Of a stretch of 64,000 nt of DNA, positions 47,757-57,861 are shown piece by piece; position 1 is the first letter of the stretch; each line of letters opens with the position of its first letter. The stretch is from contig NZ_JACJHX010000011.1 in the NCBI RefSeq assembly GCF_014138605.1, positions 1 to 64,000 on the forward strand. Reading direction: 5' to 3'. The stretch comes from Peribacillus huizhouensis (GTDB taxonomy: Bacteria; Bacillota; Bacilli; Bacillales; DSM-1321). The notes below the pieces were generated by a model. It saw only the letters and a list, made by a program, of their open reading frames with translations. It did not search any database and was not told the DNA's origin. Position numbers and translations under genes: made by a program.

Positions 47757-48791
47757 CTAAAAAGAACCTTTCTTAGCATCTGCAATCTTACGCCAGTTTT
47801 CCAGTTTTGGATGATCATGCCCCATGAGCTTATAATAGCTGTATGCTAGCTGTTCTGATTCAATCATAATTGATTCAATGCCATTTTCCATATAGCCGTC
47901 AATGAATGGTTTTGCCTTATCAGTTAACTGGTGCGCTAGTGCTTCAATGAGAAAAGCTGCATCCTCTTCATACTCTAATGCATTAAATGCTTGCATCAGT
48001 TTTTGTACAGCCAAATCTGATTTAATCGTCCCAAGTATGGACGTTCCGTAAATAATGGCATCAGGATTCGTAATATAAAACGAAACCTCATTCACCACTT
48101 GATCGCTTTGAAAGCTGATCAGTACATCCGCTGTCACTTCCAATAATACATCATCTTCTCTCGTCAATAGGCCTGCGAGTAATGGTAGATACTCATTCTT
48201 TCTGAGTACTCCTATTAAATAGACCGTAAAGATCCCTGCAAAATTGAAATAGTCCTCATTCAAATTTTCATTTAATAAATGAGCAAGCTCCGCATCTGTA
48301 ATCCAACCCTTTTTTGCGAGCACATCTGCTGTATGTTTCGTCTGTTGAAAAAGGGCTTCATTATATTCCTCGGAATGGTCTAATGCATCAAGTAACCGGC
48401 TATACTCCATCCATACTTGGCGCTCATCTCCATACAGGAGAATGTCATATAATCGAATGACATCCTCAGGTAAGAAAGCTGATAATTCTCCTTTGTACTT
48501 CATCGCTAACTCTGGCTTCACTACCGCAAATAACTGCTGATACATATGTAGCTGTTCTGGAGTTGCAGCTTTTGCTCCTTCTAATAGAATCCTTACTGCT
48601 TCTTCGTTCATTGGATGCTTTTTTAAATCCTCAAGCATAGAAATAGAATGAGTATCAACCATCCATTTAATCAGCTTTACCGTCCACTCTTCTGGAATAT
48701 TTGGAAAATCACGCAATGCTTGTAAGACGAATTGCTTGATATGAATATCTTCGCTTAATAGGTGAGGTTGAATTTTTTCTAAGAAATGCAA
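47757..48791 (-). CDS. HEAT-like repeat protein of unknown function
   Basis: 344 aa, helical throughout, with repeating helix pairs such as QFVLQALRDFPNIPEEWTVK, LLAGLLTREDDVLLEVTADVLISF and SILGTIKSDLAVQKLMQAF. This is the pattern of HEAT/armadillo-like solenoids that act as protein-binding scaffolds. No catalytic motif, signal peptide or membrane segment. TTG 48791 is preferred: AAGGGAG precedes it at good spacing, and an in-frame TTG at 48809 lies upstream of that site. The spacer to 49041 holds only the pepT promoter region. Confidence 0.65.
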   Translation of the reverse strand: MHFLEKIQPHLLSEDIHIKQFVLQALRDFPNIPEEWTVKLIKWMVDTHSISMLEDLKKHPMNEEAVRILLEGAKAATPEQLHMYQQLFAVVKPELAMKYKGELSAFLPEDVIRLYDILLYGDERQVWMEYSRLLDALDHSEEYNEALFQQTKHTADVLAKKGWITDAELAHLLNENLNEDYFNFAGIFTVYLIGVLRKNEYLPLLAGLLTREDDVLLEVTADVLISFQSDQVVNEVSFYITNPDAIIYGTSILGTIKSDLAVQKLMQAFNALEYEEDAAFLIEALAHQLTDKAKPFIDGYMENGIESIMIESEQLAYSYYKLMGHDHPKLENWRKIADAKKGSF

Positions 48792-49041
48792 TAGTTCTGC
48801 TCCCTTCAATTGTAAATCGTACTACAGTTATAACATAGGAAGTGTAGAAATCCCATCACTGAACAATATCATTCATTTTTTTCTGAAGAACACCCGTTAT
48901 AGAATAATCTTCGGTAACGTACTACCATTCATTCTCGTTCTGAAACTTTTTAAGTAAATACTGTCTCATGAACCCCCTATGTGAACATGCAATCTAATCG
49001 TGATAAGATAATACTACATATCTAAAAGGAGCTGAACTAAA

Positions 49042-50274
49042 ATGAACAAAGAAATCATTGAGCGCTTTACTTCTTATGTAAAAGTGGATACTCAATCCAA
49101 TGAAGAAAGTCTATCTTGTCCGTCAACGCCTGGTCAACTGAAGCTGGGTCATATGCTTGTTGATGAGCTAAAAGAAATTGGAATGACAGAAGTGTCGATG
49201 GATGCCAATGGATATGTGATGGCAACTTTGCCTGCGAATTCATCGAAGAACATACCAACAATCGGCTTTTTAGCCCATCTTGATACAGCAACAGATTTCA
49301 CAGGGAAAAATGTCTTGCCAAAGCTCGTTGAAAATTATGATGGAAATGATATTCTCTTAAACGAAACCCTACATATCATCCTATCACCAAGAGATTTCCC
49401 TTCATTATCGAACTATAAAGGTCACACCCTCATTACAACAGACGGCTCGACACTTCTTGGCGCTGATAATAAAGCGGGAATTGCCGAAATTATGACAGCC
49501 ATGCGTTATTTAATTCAACATCCTGAAATTAAGCATGGGAAAATCCGTGTTGCCTTCACACCTGATGAAGAAATTGGACGCGGCCCTCATAAATTTGACG
49601 TCACAGCTTTTAATGCGAAATACGCGTATACAGTAGATGGTGGTCCACTTGGTGAATTGGAATATGAAAGCTTTAACGCAGCTGGTGCCAAAATTACCAT
49701 TAAAGGTACGAATATCCACCCTGGTACAGCAAAGGGGAAAATGATCAATTCGATGAAAATTGCTATGGAGTTACAAAGCAAGCTGCCTGCTGAACAAACA
49801 CCTGAGCTTACGGAAAATTACGAGGGCTTTTATCACTTACTTTCATTCCAAGGAGATGTTGAACAAACGAAGCTCGTTTATATTATACGTGACTTTGATA
49901 AAGTTGAATTCCAAGCGAAGAAAACGAAACTTGAAAACATCGTAAACGAATTAAAAGAAAAATACGGTGATAACAGCATTGTTCTCGAAATGACGGATCA
50001 ATATTACAACATGAGAGAAAAAATTGAACCTGTCAAAGAAATTGTAGATATTGCTTATGAAGCAATGAAAAAATTAGATATCGAACCGAAAATCTCACCG
50101 ATTCGAGGTGGGACAGATGGGTCTCAGTTATCCTATATGGGATTGCCTACACCGAATATCTTTACAGGCGGCGAGAACTTCCATGGAAAATATGAATTTA
50201 TTTCAGTGGACAATATGATCAAAGCCGTAAACGTAATTGTTGGAATTGCTGAGTTATTTGAAAAGAAAGCGTAA
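49042..50274 (+). CDS. pepT: Peptidase T (tripeptide aminopeptidase)
   Basis: 410-aa M20B di-zinc enzyme releasing N-terminal residues from tripeptides in the cytoplasm. Metal-site motifs are GFLAHLDTA (H78), [15 protein letters not shown] (D140 region), [10 protein letters not shown] (E174-E175), TVDGG and the final [11 protein letters not shown]. Length is that of known PepT. ATG 49042 has AAAAGGAGCTG. Confidence 0.95.
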   Translation: MNKEIIERFTSYVKVDTQSNEESLSCPSTPGQLKLGHMLVDELKEIGMTEVSMDANGYVMATLPANSSKNIPTIGFLAHLDTATDFTGKNVLPKLVENYDGNDILLNETLHIILSPRDFPSLSNYKGHTLITTDGSTLLGADNKAGIAEIMTAMRYLIQHPEIKHGKIRVAFTPDEEIGRGPHKFDVTAFNAKYAYTVDGGPLGELEYESFNAAGAKITIKGTNIHPGTAKGKMINSMKIAMELQSKLPAEQTPELTENYEGFYHLLSFQGDVEQTKLVYIIRDFDKVEFQAKKTKLENIVNELKEKYGDNSIVLEMTDQYYNMREKIEPVKEIVDIAYEAMKKLDIEPKISPIRGGTDGSQLSYMGLPTPNIFTGGENFHGKYEFISVDNMIKAVNVIVGIAELFEKKA

Positions 50275-50282
50275 CAAGATAA

Positions 50283-50383
50283 AGAGGGTGCCCCAAAGGG
50301 TCTGACCACGCTCGCTATACACCAAGTTCATAAGTAGTACTTACACTTAATTTGAACGGTATACCGCGGGGGCTGACCCTTTC
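50283..50383. terminator. Family C palindromic repeat, copy 11, bidirectional terminator
   Basis: Begins AAAGAGGGTGCCCCAAAGGG, arms GGGTCTGACC and GG-CTGACCC, with inner CCAAGTTCA/TTTGAACGG. It separates the convergent pepT and the alkyltransferase-like gene. Confidence 0.7.
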
Positions 50384-50406
50384 TTTATGGAACCTTCCTT
50401 AGTTTT

Positions 50407-50730
50407 TTAGTCTTCATACACGACCTCTGAGTGGAACTGAAATTCCTGAAGATCAATGGTACCATCTATCCTGAATTCAACCCCTTCACTTTGTAGGGAA
50501 AGCTTTTGAATCTGAAAATGCTCATCATCTTTTATACCTATCAAGCCTTTCGAATTAACGACTCGATACCATGGCAGACGATGTTTTTCGCTCATAGAGT
50601 GAAGGATTCTGACAACCTGCCGCGCCCCTCGTGGACTACCAGCTAATTTAGCAATTTGGCCATAGGTCATCACATTACCTTCTGGAATATTTTGAATAAT
50701 CGAGATAACTTTTTCAGTAAATGGTTTCAT
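50407..50730 (-). CDS. Alkyltransferase-like protein (ATL), MGMT fold without the active cysteine
   Basis: 107 aa covering only the MGMT DNA-binding domain. VMTYGQIAKLAGSPRGARQVV matches the helix-turn-helix with its arginine finger. Where MGMT has PCHRV the sequence reads PWYRVV, so the methyl-accepting cysteine is replaced by tryptophan, the mark of ATL proteins. They bind O6-alkylguanine and flag it for nucleotide excision repair. ATG 50730 follows AAAGGAAGA. Confidence 0.85.
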   Translation of the reverse strand: MKPFTEKVISIIQNIPEGNVMTYGQIAKLAGSPRGARQVVRILHSMSEKHRLPWYRVVNSKGLIGIKDDEHFQIQKLSLQSEGVEFRIDGTIDLQEFQFHSEVVYED

Positions 50731-50905
50731 GTTCTTCCTTTCATTATTACTCTGATTAATCATAGATTTATATGAAAGAGTGTGGAACTTCTCCTTCGCT
50801 TTATTGGGAATAATTTTTCATACTACTATAGTATACTAGCTCTTATTAGATAACAGCCTCGTTTAAGAAGTTAATTGATATGCTTATTATTAATTATCAT
50901 CTTTA

Positions 50906-50935
50906 GTGTGTGTAAAAAATCCCTTATAATGAGGT
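50906..50935 (+). promoter_or_regulatory. Candidate lytS promoter
   Basis: A perfect TATAAT within CCCTTATAATGAGG near 50926, with TTTAGT 17 bp upstream as -35. It is about 70 nt ahead of the gene. Positions are approximate by a base or two. Confidence 0.45.
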
Positions 50936-50999
50936 GGAAAAGGTGAATTTATTTCCATAATCATACTCGTGTTTGAATAATAATAAAGGAAGGATGACA

Positions 51000-52781
51000 A
51001 TGTTCAATTTAGCACCATTAATGCTTGAAAAAGTCGGAATTATTGTTATTGTTGCTTTTCTATTCGCACAAATGAAATCGTTTCGCCAAATTGTACAAAA
51101 TGAGCATAAAACAAATGAGAAAGTCATGCTCATTTTGCTATTCGGGGCATTCGGAGTCATCAGCAACTACACAGGCATTGAAATTCATCATAACACCATC
51201 GCGAAAGCTGAATGGCTTTCAGAAATAGACCCAGAAAGTGCCCTGGCCAATACTAGGGTGATGGGTGTCGTCATTGGTGGGTTGCTCGGTGGTCCTACCG
51301 TTGGTATTGGAGCAGGTCTAATTGCAGGTATCCACCGGTATACACTTGGAGGATTCACAGCATTTTCTTGTGCACTCTCTACGATCTTGGCTGGAATTGC
51401 TGCTGGATATTTTGGCAGAAAGCGAAAGCAAAATGGGAAAAAAATAACATCTACTTTTGCCGTCTTAATTGGAATGACAGTAGAAACTGGACAAATGTTG
51501 ATTATTTTACTAAGCGCTAAGCCGTTTGAGCATGCATTAAGTCTTGTTCAAATTATTGGCTTTCCCATGATTGTCGTCAATGGATTCGGTACATTGCTGT
51601 TTATGTTCATTATTCAATCGATGATGCGTGATGAAGAACGTGCACGTGCAAACCAAACTAACCAGGCCTTTCATATTGCCGATCAAACTTTGCCATTCTT
51701 TCGACAAGGTTTAAACATTCGATCCTGCAAGGAAATATCAAAAATTATGCTGAAATTGACAGATGCCGATGCTGTTGCGATAACAGATGAATATCAAGTC
51801 CTTGCCCATGTTGGGGAAGGTTCAGACCATCATATACCCAAGTCGCAACTTGCTACAGGTTTAACCAAACGAGTCCTTGGAAGCGGCACCATTTCTGTTG
51901 CAAGATCAAGAGAAGATATCTTCTGCTTTCATAATCATTGTTCGTTACAAGCTGCCATCGTCTTACCTTTAAAGGTGCAAAATAAAACCGTAGGTACTTT
52001 AAAAATGTACTTCACCCAACCAGATAAGTTAGACAAGGTGCAACAGCAGTTAGCAGAAGGTTTAGCTAACTTATTCTCAACACAATTAGAACTTGCTGAG
52101 GCAGAGAGACAAATGAAACTGTTGAAAGATGCAGAGATTAAAGCTTTACAAGCACAAATTCACCCGCATTTTTTATTTAACAGTCTGAATACAATTTCCA
52201 TATTATGCCGAACAGATGTAAGTAAGGCTCGAAAATTACTTCTTGATCTAAGTTCATTTTTTCGGGGCAATTTACATGGGGCGAGGCAGATGCTCATTCC
52301 CTTAGACAAGGAATTAGAAAATGTTAAAGCATACTTGTCATTAGAGCAAACTAGGTTCCCAGACAAGTACAACATTGAACTTCAACTAGAACCTGGACTA
52401 GAAAAAATACTTATCCCGCCATTTACATTGCAGCCTATCGTTGAGAACTCCATTCATTATGGCTTTAAGAAAAGCAAGGATGAAGGTAACATCACCATTC
52501 AAATTTTCACTAAAAATAATACGATGCGAATTGTTGTCGCAGATAACGGAAATGGAATTCCAGCAGAAAAGATTAAATTACTCGGTAAACAGATTATGCA
52601 GTCAAAAAAAGGGACAGGCACTGCCATTTTTAATATAAGTCAGCGGCTAAATGGCATCTATAATGGTCAAGCTAGTTTAGCTATAAACAGTGAAGTAAAT
52701 GTTGGGACAACCATTACGATTTCCATCCCTCTTGATAGTAAAGGAGTTTTTGATCAAAATGTTGAAAGCCTATATAGTTGA
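51000..52781 (+). CDS. lytS: LytS/BtsS-type sensor histidine kinase
   Basis: 593 aa. The 5TM-5TMR_LYT membrane domain (1-205) includes NYTGIE and RVMGVVIGGLLGGPTVGIGAG. A GAF domain (about 230-360) follows, then the His_kinase domain with AQIHPHFLFNSLNTIS (H388/H390) and an HATPase with LQPIVENSIHYGFKK. LytS of Staphylococcus and Bacillus and BtsS of E. coli belong here; B. subtilis LytS and E. coli BtsS respond to pyruvate. ATG 51000 follows AAAGGAAGG. It overlaps lytR by 23 nt. Confidence 0.93.
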   Translation: MFNLAPLMLEKVGIIVIVAFLFAQMKSFRQIVQNEHKTNEKVMLILLFGAFGVISNYTGIEIHHNTIAKAEWLSEIDPESALANTRVMGVVIGGLLGGPTVGIGAGLIAGIHRYTLGGFTAFSCALSTILAGIAAGYFGRKRKQNGKKITSTFAVLIGMTVETGQMLIILLSAKPFEHALSLVQIIGFPMIVVNGFGTLLFMFIIQSMMRDEERARANQTNQAFHIADQTLPFFRQGLNIRSCKEISKIMLKLTDADAVAITDEYQVLAHVGEGSDHHIPKSQLATGLTKRVLGSGTISVARSREDIFCFHNHCSLQAAIVLPLKVQNKTVGTLKMYFTQPDKLDKVQQQLAEGLANLFSTQLELAEAERQMKLLKDAEIKALQAQIHPHFLFNSLNTISILCRTDVSKARKLLLDLSSFFRGNLHGARQMLIPLDKELENVKAYLSLEQTRFPDKYNIELQLEPGLEKILIPPFTLQPIVENSIHYGFKKSKDEGNITIQIFTKNNTMRIVVADNGNGIPAEKIKLLGKQIMQSKKGTGTAIFNISQRLNGIYNGQASLAINSEVNVGTTITISIPLDSKGVFDQNVESLYS

Positions 52782-53496
52782 TGATGAACCATTAGCAAGA
52801 GATGAATTGAAATATCTACTTATTCGAAGCAAACAAGTCGAAATCTTAGGTGAAAGTGATTGTCTCGAAGATGCAATTGTAGATATTCCTAAGTTAAAAC
52901 CAGATCTAGTATTCTTAGATATTGAACTTGCTGAAGATAACGGCTTACAGCTAGCCAGGCATATTCTCACCCTAGATCCATTACCAGCCATTGTCTTTGC
53001 AACAGCCTATGACGAATATGCACTACAAGCCTTTGAATTGAACGCATTAGACTATTTATTAAAACCATTCGATGAAAATCGGATTCAAAAAACATTGGAG
53101 AAAATCCAGCATATGCAAAGAATAGGTGAAAAGGAAAACAACTCTCACCTTACATTGAAAAAAGATCATAATGGGAAAATTGCTGTCCTGATTGATGAAA
53201 GATTTGTTTTATTAACATGTGATGACATTGTTTTCATAGAGTCATCTGAAGGAAAATCCATTATCCAAACGACGGAACAAACATACAAAGTCAACGAGGC
53301 ATTGGTCGTTCTCGAAAAAAAGCTAATCGGAGGCAAATTTATCCGAGTTCATCGCAGTTTCATCGTGAATATAGACCATATTATCGAAATTGAGCCATGG
53401 TTTAATTCTACCTATAATTTAATTATGAAAGACAGTTCGAAAGTTCCTGTGAGCCGTACCTATGTAAAGGAATTGAAGCATCTTCTTGGTTTCTGA
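52759..53496 (+). CDS. lytR: LytTR-type response regulator (LytR/BtsR)
   Basis: 245 aa. Receiver with DD at 8-9, D54 in LVFLDIEL and K in LLKPFDE. The C-terminal LytTR DNA-binding domain (about 140-245) has DIVFIESSEGKS, FIRVHRSFIVNIDHI and the closing VPVSRTYVKELK. It is coupled to lytS. ATG 52759 lies 13 nt from AAGGAG; TTG 52750 is an alternative start. The next gene is cstA. Confidence 0.93.
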   Translation: MLKAYIVDDEPLARDELKYLLIRSKQVEILGESDCLEDAIVDIPKLKPDLVFLDIELAEDNGLQLARHILTLDPLPAIVFATAYDEYALQAFELNALDYLLKPFDENRIQKTLEKIQHMQRIGEKENNSHLTLKKDHNGKIAVLIDERFVLLTCDDIVFIESSEGKSIIQTTEQTYKVNEALVVLEKKLIGGKFIRVHRSFIVNIDHIIEIEPWFNSTYNLIMKDSSKVPVSRTYVKELKHLLGF

Positions 53497-53502
53497 ATAT
53501 TT

Positions 53503-53592
53503 TGTAGCTCACCTTTCCATTTCTGCAACTCAACTTTCTATTTTTGTATTTCAAATTGAAAGGCTCTTATTTTTGTTTTTATTTAGTATGAT
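53503..53592 (+). promoter_or_regulatory. Tandem 21-bp LytTR-type operator and cstA promoter
   Basis: Two direct repeats of 21 bp, at 53503-53523 and 53524-53544, share TG-A-CTCA-CTTTC-ATTT at 16-17 positions; a weak third unit runs 53545-53565. Direct repeats spaced two helical turns are how LytTR regulators bind. A -10 TATGAT (53587-53592) has only a poor -35 (CTCTTA, 53564-53569) with a 17-bp spacer, as expected of an activated promoter. Binding by the adjacent LytR is inferred. Confidence 0.65.
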
Positions 53593-53627
53593 GGGATTAG
53601 AGCATTAAGGAATGGGGGAACAGAAAA

Positions 53628-55433
53628 ATGAATGCGATTACAATTGTTATTGGTTCTATCTGCATACTCTTAATTGTATACCGTTTATATGGTACATTCA
53701 TGGCGGCCAAGGTTTTGAAGCTTGATGATTCAAAGCCGACACCTGCTCATAAATTAAAAGATGGGCAAGATTATGTACCTACTAATAAATGGGTTACGTT
53801 TGGACACCATTTTGCAGCGATTGCTGCAGCGGGACCGTTAGTTGGACCAATATTAGCAGCTCAATTCGGTTATTTACCAGGATTGCTTTGGCTTCTAATT
53901 GGGGCAGTAGTCGGTGGAGCTGTCCACGATATGGTTGTTCTCTTTGCTTCGATGCGAAGAGATGGAAAATCATTATCAGAAGTAGCAAAAGAAGAGCTTG
54001 GGCCTGTTGCGGGTTTCTGTACTGGCTTAGCAATGTTATTCATCATTACCATTACTATGGCAGGACTTTCATTAGTAGTTTTGAGCGCATTAGAAAGAAA
54101 CCCATGGGGTACATTCGCTGTCGGAATAACGATTCCGATTGCAATGGGGGTTGGCTTGTATCATAAAAAAACAGGTAACTTAAAGGTTGCGACGATTGTA
54201 GGTTTTGGTCTCATTATGGCTGCTATCGTCTTTGGGCCAAATATTCAAGGCACGGCATTTGGCGATTTGTTAACATTTGAAAAAAGCACACTTGCTCTTA
54301 TTCTACCAATCTATGCATTCTTTGCAGCCGCTTTACCAGTCTGGTTATTGCTAGCACCACGCGATTATTTAAGTACATTTATGAAGATTGGTGTATTCGC
54401 AGCATTAATCCTTGGCGTATTCTATGTAAATCCCGCTGTTCAATTCCCAGCATTTACGGAATTTATTAATGGCGGTGGGCCAATTATCGCAGGACCTGTT
54501 TGGCCATTCATCTCCATTACGATTGCTTGTGGAGCAATCTCAGGCTTCCATGCATTCGTTGGTTCTGGTACAACACCGAAAATGATCAATCGTTGGAGTG
54601 ACATTAAAGGTGTTGCTTTTGGGGCTATGCTTGTTGAATGCTTAGTTGCGATTATGGCTTTAATTGCTGCAGTTTCCCTGCAACCAGGAGATTATTTCGC
54701 AATCAACTCAACACCAGAGAAATATGCAACACTAGGAATGGAAACGGTTAACCTTGATAAACTGAGTGAAGAAGTTGGGATGGATCTCGAAGGAAGAACA
54801 GGCGGAGCCGTTACACTCGCAGTCGGGATGACATACATCTTCACGGAAATTCCAATTTTCGAGAAAATGGCATCCTACTTTTATCAGTTTGTTATTCTAT
54901 TCGAGGCTGTCTTTATTTTAACGGCTATCGACTCAGGAACTCGAGTTTCACGTTATTTGATCCAAGATTTCCTTGGAGACTTCATTAAACCGTTAAAACG
55001 GACAGATTCACTTCCTGCTAATATTTTTGCAAGTGCGCTAGCATGCTTTATCTGGGGATATCTCCTTTTCTCCGGTGACATTAGTTCCATCTGGGCGTTA
55101 TTCGGAGTATCGAACCAATTAATGGCTGCTATCGGGCTTATTGTCGGTGCAACAGTAGTTCTTAAAATCGCTGACAAGCGTTGGTATATGTTAACATGTC
55201 TGGTTCCACTGGCTTACTTGTATGTAACAGTTAACGTCGCAGGGTACTGGATGATTACAAATGTATACTTAAACACAGAAAACGCTGGATACAGTGTGTT
55301 AAATGGAATCCTTTCTATCATTATGCTAATTCTAGGTCTTGTAATCATTATTGCTTCCATTAACAAATGGACTCAACTATGGAAAATTCCACAAACCGTA
55401 TTAGTAGAACGGTCAAAAACGGAAGCTTCCTAA
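53628..55433 (+). CDS. cstA: Carbon starvation protein A, probable pyruvate transporter
   Basis: 601-aa integral membrane protein with about 16 hydrophobic segments. CstA landmarks are GHHFAAIAAAGPLVGPILAA (61-80), GAVHDMVVLFASMRRDGKSL and GSGTTPKMINRW. E. coli CstA and its relative BtsT import pyruvate (BtsT under BtsSR control). The adjacent LytST-type system and the tandem repeats before this gene suggest the same logic here. RBS GGGGGAA precedes ATG 53628. Confidence 0.94.
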   Translation: MNAITIVIGSICILLIVYRLYGTFMAAKVLKLDDSKPTPAHKLKDGQDYVPTNKWVTFGHHFAAIAAAGPLVGPILAAQFGYLPGLLWLLIGAVVGGAVHDMVVLFASMRRDGKSLSEVAKEELGPVAGFCTGLAMLFIITITMAGLSLVVLSALERNPWGTFAVGITIPIAMGVGLYHKKTGNLKVATIVGFGLIMAAIVFGPNIQGTAFGDLLTFEKSTLALILPIYAFFAAALPVWLLLAPRDYLSTFMKIGVFAALILGVFYVNPAVQFPAFTEFINGGGPIIAGPVWPFISITIACGAISGFHAFVGSGTTPKMINRWSDIKGVAFGAMLVECLVAIMALIAAVSLQPGDYFAINSTPEKYATLGMETVNLDKLSEEVGMDLEGRTGGAVTLAVGMTYIFTEIPIFEKMASYFYQFVILFEAVFILTAIDSGTRVSRYLIQDFLGDFIKPLKRTDSLPANIFASALACFIWGYLLFSGDISSIWALFGVSNQLMAAIGLIVGATVVLKIADKRWYMLTCLVPLAYLYVTVNVAGYWMITNVYLNTENAGYSVLNGILSIIMLILGLVIIIASINKWTQLWKIPQTVLVERSKTEAS

Positions 55434-55440
55434 TAATATA

Positions 55441-55474
55441 AGTAGGGGATTTCCCTTTTGGGACATCCCCTACT
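55441..55474. terminator. Bidirectional terminator between cstA and pullulanase gene
   Basis: AGTAGGGGAT (55441-55450) and ATCCCCTACT (55465-55474) are perfect arms, with an inner TCCC/GGGA pair. It lies between convergent genes. Confidence 0.8.
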
Positions 55475-55485
55475 ATATTCTACAT

Positions 55486-57651
55486 TCACTTTGTTTCCAG
55501 CACAAAAGTAGTTAATGCTGGAACTGTAATTTCATTGGATTGGATTTTTGCAATTGTCTTTGTTCCAGCTTTTTGTCCATTTACAAGCAGAGAGAATTTC
55601 CCATTATTCGGCAATCTCAGATTGATGGCCTGCATGTTTGCGTTATGAACGACAGTTAGTACGGTTTTTGATTTTTTTTCCGGACTTGTTAAAGTATAAG
55701 CAATTACATTTTTCGGTGCTTCCAAGAAAGTCAAATGTTGATGAATTTCCTCCGCTGTTCCAAGGCGAAATGCAGGATATTTTCCCCTTAAATGAATAAG
55801 ACCTTTCATATATTCAACTTCTTGATGGTATTCCGCTCTCCGCTCCCAATCAAGTTGATTGATTATGTCTGGCGACTTATAGCTATTATAATCTCCGCCT
55901 TTTGTACGCATAAATTCCTGACCAGCATGAATAAACGGAATTCCTTGCGAAGTGAGAATAATTGATGATGCTAGCTTATGCATTTGTTTCCGTTCCTCTT
56001 CTGTAGCATCAGGATTCGTTAACGCAAGCTTATCCCAAAGTGTGTGGTTGTCATGGGATTCTACATACGTTACAACTTGACCCGGATCAAGATAGCTGTC
56101 CATACTTTTGGCAACAATACCTTTTTTAATCGTTTCTTCAAGCCCCGATTTTCCATTTACAAAACCTACATCACGCTCTTCAAAGACACTTCCCTTTAAA
56201 CCATCACGAATCTGATCATTAAAATGAGCAATTCGAGGCATCGCAGCTGCATTCTTTTGGTTTGCTTTCTTCTCGGCAGCTAGTGGAGTGTTTAAGTCCC
56301 AGCCCTCACCAATTACAATGATGCTTGGGTCAATTTTATCCAAAGCCAAACGCACTTCATTCATCGTTTCAACATCGTGTATGCCCATTAAATCAAAACG
56401 AAAGCCGTCAAGATGATATTCCTTTGCCCAGTAAGTAACTGAATCGACAATGAATTTGCGCATCATTTTTCGTTCAGAGGCGGTATCATTGCCAACACCA
56501 GATCCATTTGCTAATGTTCCGTCTTCGTTATAACGGAAATAATATCCTGGCACTAATCGGTGGAAATTCGATTCACTAACAGAATACACATGGTTATACA
56601 CAACATCCATAACAACACGAAGATTCTGCTTATGAAGCGCTTGAATCATTTGTTTCACTTCCGTGATTCGCATCTTTGGATTATATGGATTTGTTGAATA
56701 AGAACCCTCTGGTGCATTATAATTCTTCGGGTCATAGCCCCAATTATATTGCGGCACATCCAGCTTTGTTTCATCAACAGTTTCATAATCGTACATAGGA
56801 ATAAATTGAACATGAGTAACGCCCAAGTCTTTAATATGACTAAGACCCGTTTTCACACCTTTTGGACCCTTTGTGCCCAGTTCGGCAACTCCTAAATATT
56901 TCCCTTTTTGCTTAATCCCGCTTTCTTCTTGGATCGATAAATCACGAATATGAAGCTCATAAAAAATAGCGTCCTCTGCTTTTTTCAAAGCTGGTTTCTT
57001 AGTTGACCAATTCTTTGGATTTGTACTTGTTAAATCCACAACCACGCCTTTTTCACCATTTACGGTAACGGCACGTGCATACGGATCGACTGCTTCTGAC
57101 CACTTGTCACCAATCCTCACTTTATACGTATAAACCAACCCATCCTGGTTTCCTTGCATTTCAAATTTCCATGTTCCCTTTTCCGCCTGTTTCATGGTTA
57201 TTTCTTTTCCCGTTTGGTCGTCCCATTTATTATATATAACAAGCTTAGCCTCGCTTGCAGTAGGTGCCCAAAGCCGAAAAGCAGTCATGTTTTTGGCGTA
57301 CACACTCCCTAAATCATTCCCATCGTAATAAAAGAGGCGATCAAATTCTTCTGAACGAATCACTGTACCCATCTCTACAGTCGAAGTTCCGAAGTGTTGC
57401 TTCGATACTTTATACGTTTTTTTCAAATCAAGATTTTCTTCTGTTATTATTTTTATTTTGTTTGTCGTTGTTTCACTTTGATTATGGGCTTGAATTTCCT
57501 TAATTTGTACTCCTTCAAAAGTGATTCCAGCAAATTTCCCATCACTTAATGAAAATGGAAAATTAGTTTCTAACGTAATTTCATTCATTTTATCTATTAT
57601 TGCACTGACGATTTTTGGCGTACGGTCTATTTGTGATGAGTTATAATACAC
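55486..57651 (-). CDS. Type I pullulanase
   Basis: 721 aa, no signal peptide, so cytoplasmic, as B. subtilis AmyX (about 718 aa). It cleaves alpha-1,6 branches of pullulan, limit dextrin or glycogen. Order: N-terminal region, CBM48-like domain (about 115-205), GH13 barrel and C-terminal beta domain. The type I motif YNWGYDP is at 302-308; the triad is D420 (GFRFDLMG), E449 (VIGEGW) and D534 (VESHDNH). GTG 57651 follows GAGGGG. With the amylase it would degrade branched dextrins inside the cell. Confidence 0.93.
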   Translation of the reverse strand: MYYNSSQIDRTPKIVSAIIDKMNEITLETNFPFSLSDGKFAGITFEGVQIKEIQAHNQSETTTNKIKIITEENLDLKKTYKVSKQHFGTSTVEMGTVIRSEEFDRLFYYDGNDLGSVYAKNMTAFRLWAPTASEAKLVIYNKWDDQTGKEITMKQAEKGTWKFEMQGNQDGLVYTYKVRIGDKWSEAVDPYARAVTVNGEKGVVVDLTSTNPKNWSTKKPALKKAEDAIFYELHIRDLSIQEESGIKQKGKYLGVAELGTKGPKGVKTGLSHIKDLGVTHVQFIPMYDYETVDETKLDVPQYNWGYDPKNYNAPEGSYSTNPYNPKMRITEVKQMIQALHKQNLRVVMDVVYNHVYSVSESNFHRLVPGYYFRYNEDGTLANGSGVGNDTASERKMMRKFIVDSVTYWAKEYHLDGFRFDLMGIHDVETMNEVRLALDKIDPSIIVIGEGWDLNTPLAAEKKANQKNAAAMPRIAHFNDQIRDGLKGSVFEERDVGFVNGKSGLEETIKKGIVAKSMDSYLDPGQVVTYVESHDNHTLWDKLALTNPDATEEERKQMHKLASSIILTSQGIPFIHAGQEFMRTKGGDYNSYKSPDIINQLDWERRAEYHQEVEYMKGLIHLRGKYPAFRLGTAEEIHQHLTFLEAPKNVIAYTLTSPEKKSKTVLTVVHNANMQAINLRLPNNGKFSLLVNGQKAGTKTIAKIQSNEITVPALTTFVLETK

Positions 57652-57861
57652 CAGTTCAACCCCTCGTGTAATCCAAATTTCCTCCGGTCCTTCTACCTTT
57701 CATTTCGTAATAATGCATTCATTGAATTCCCTAAGTCAATCGTTACATTGACGAAATTCAATACCTTTCCAAATTCAAGTTCATCTTATCCATCAGCCTA
57801 CCCAAAGATTCCGCTTTTTCTTGGTTTACAGTTTCTTGATTTTAGACCGTTGTGTTTTGGT

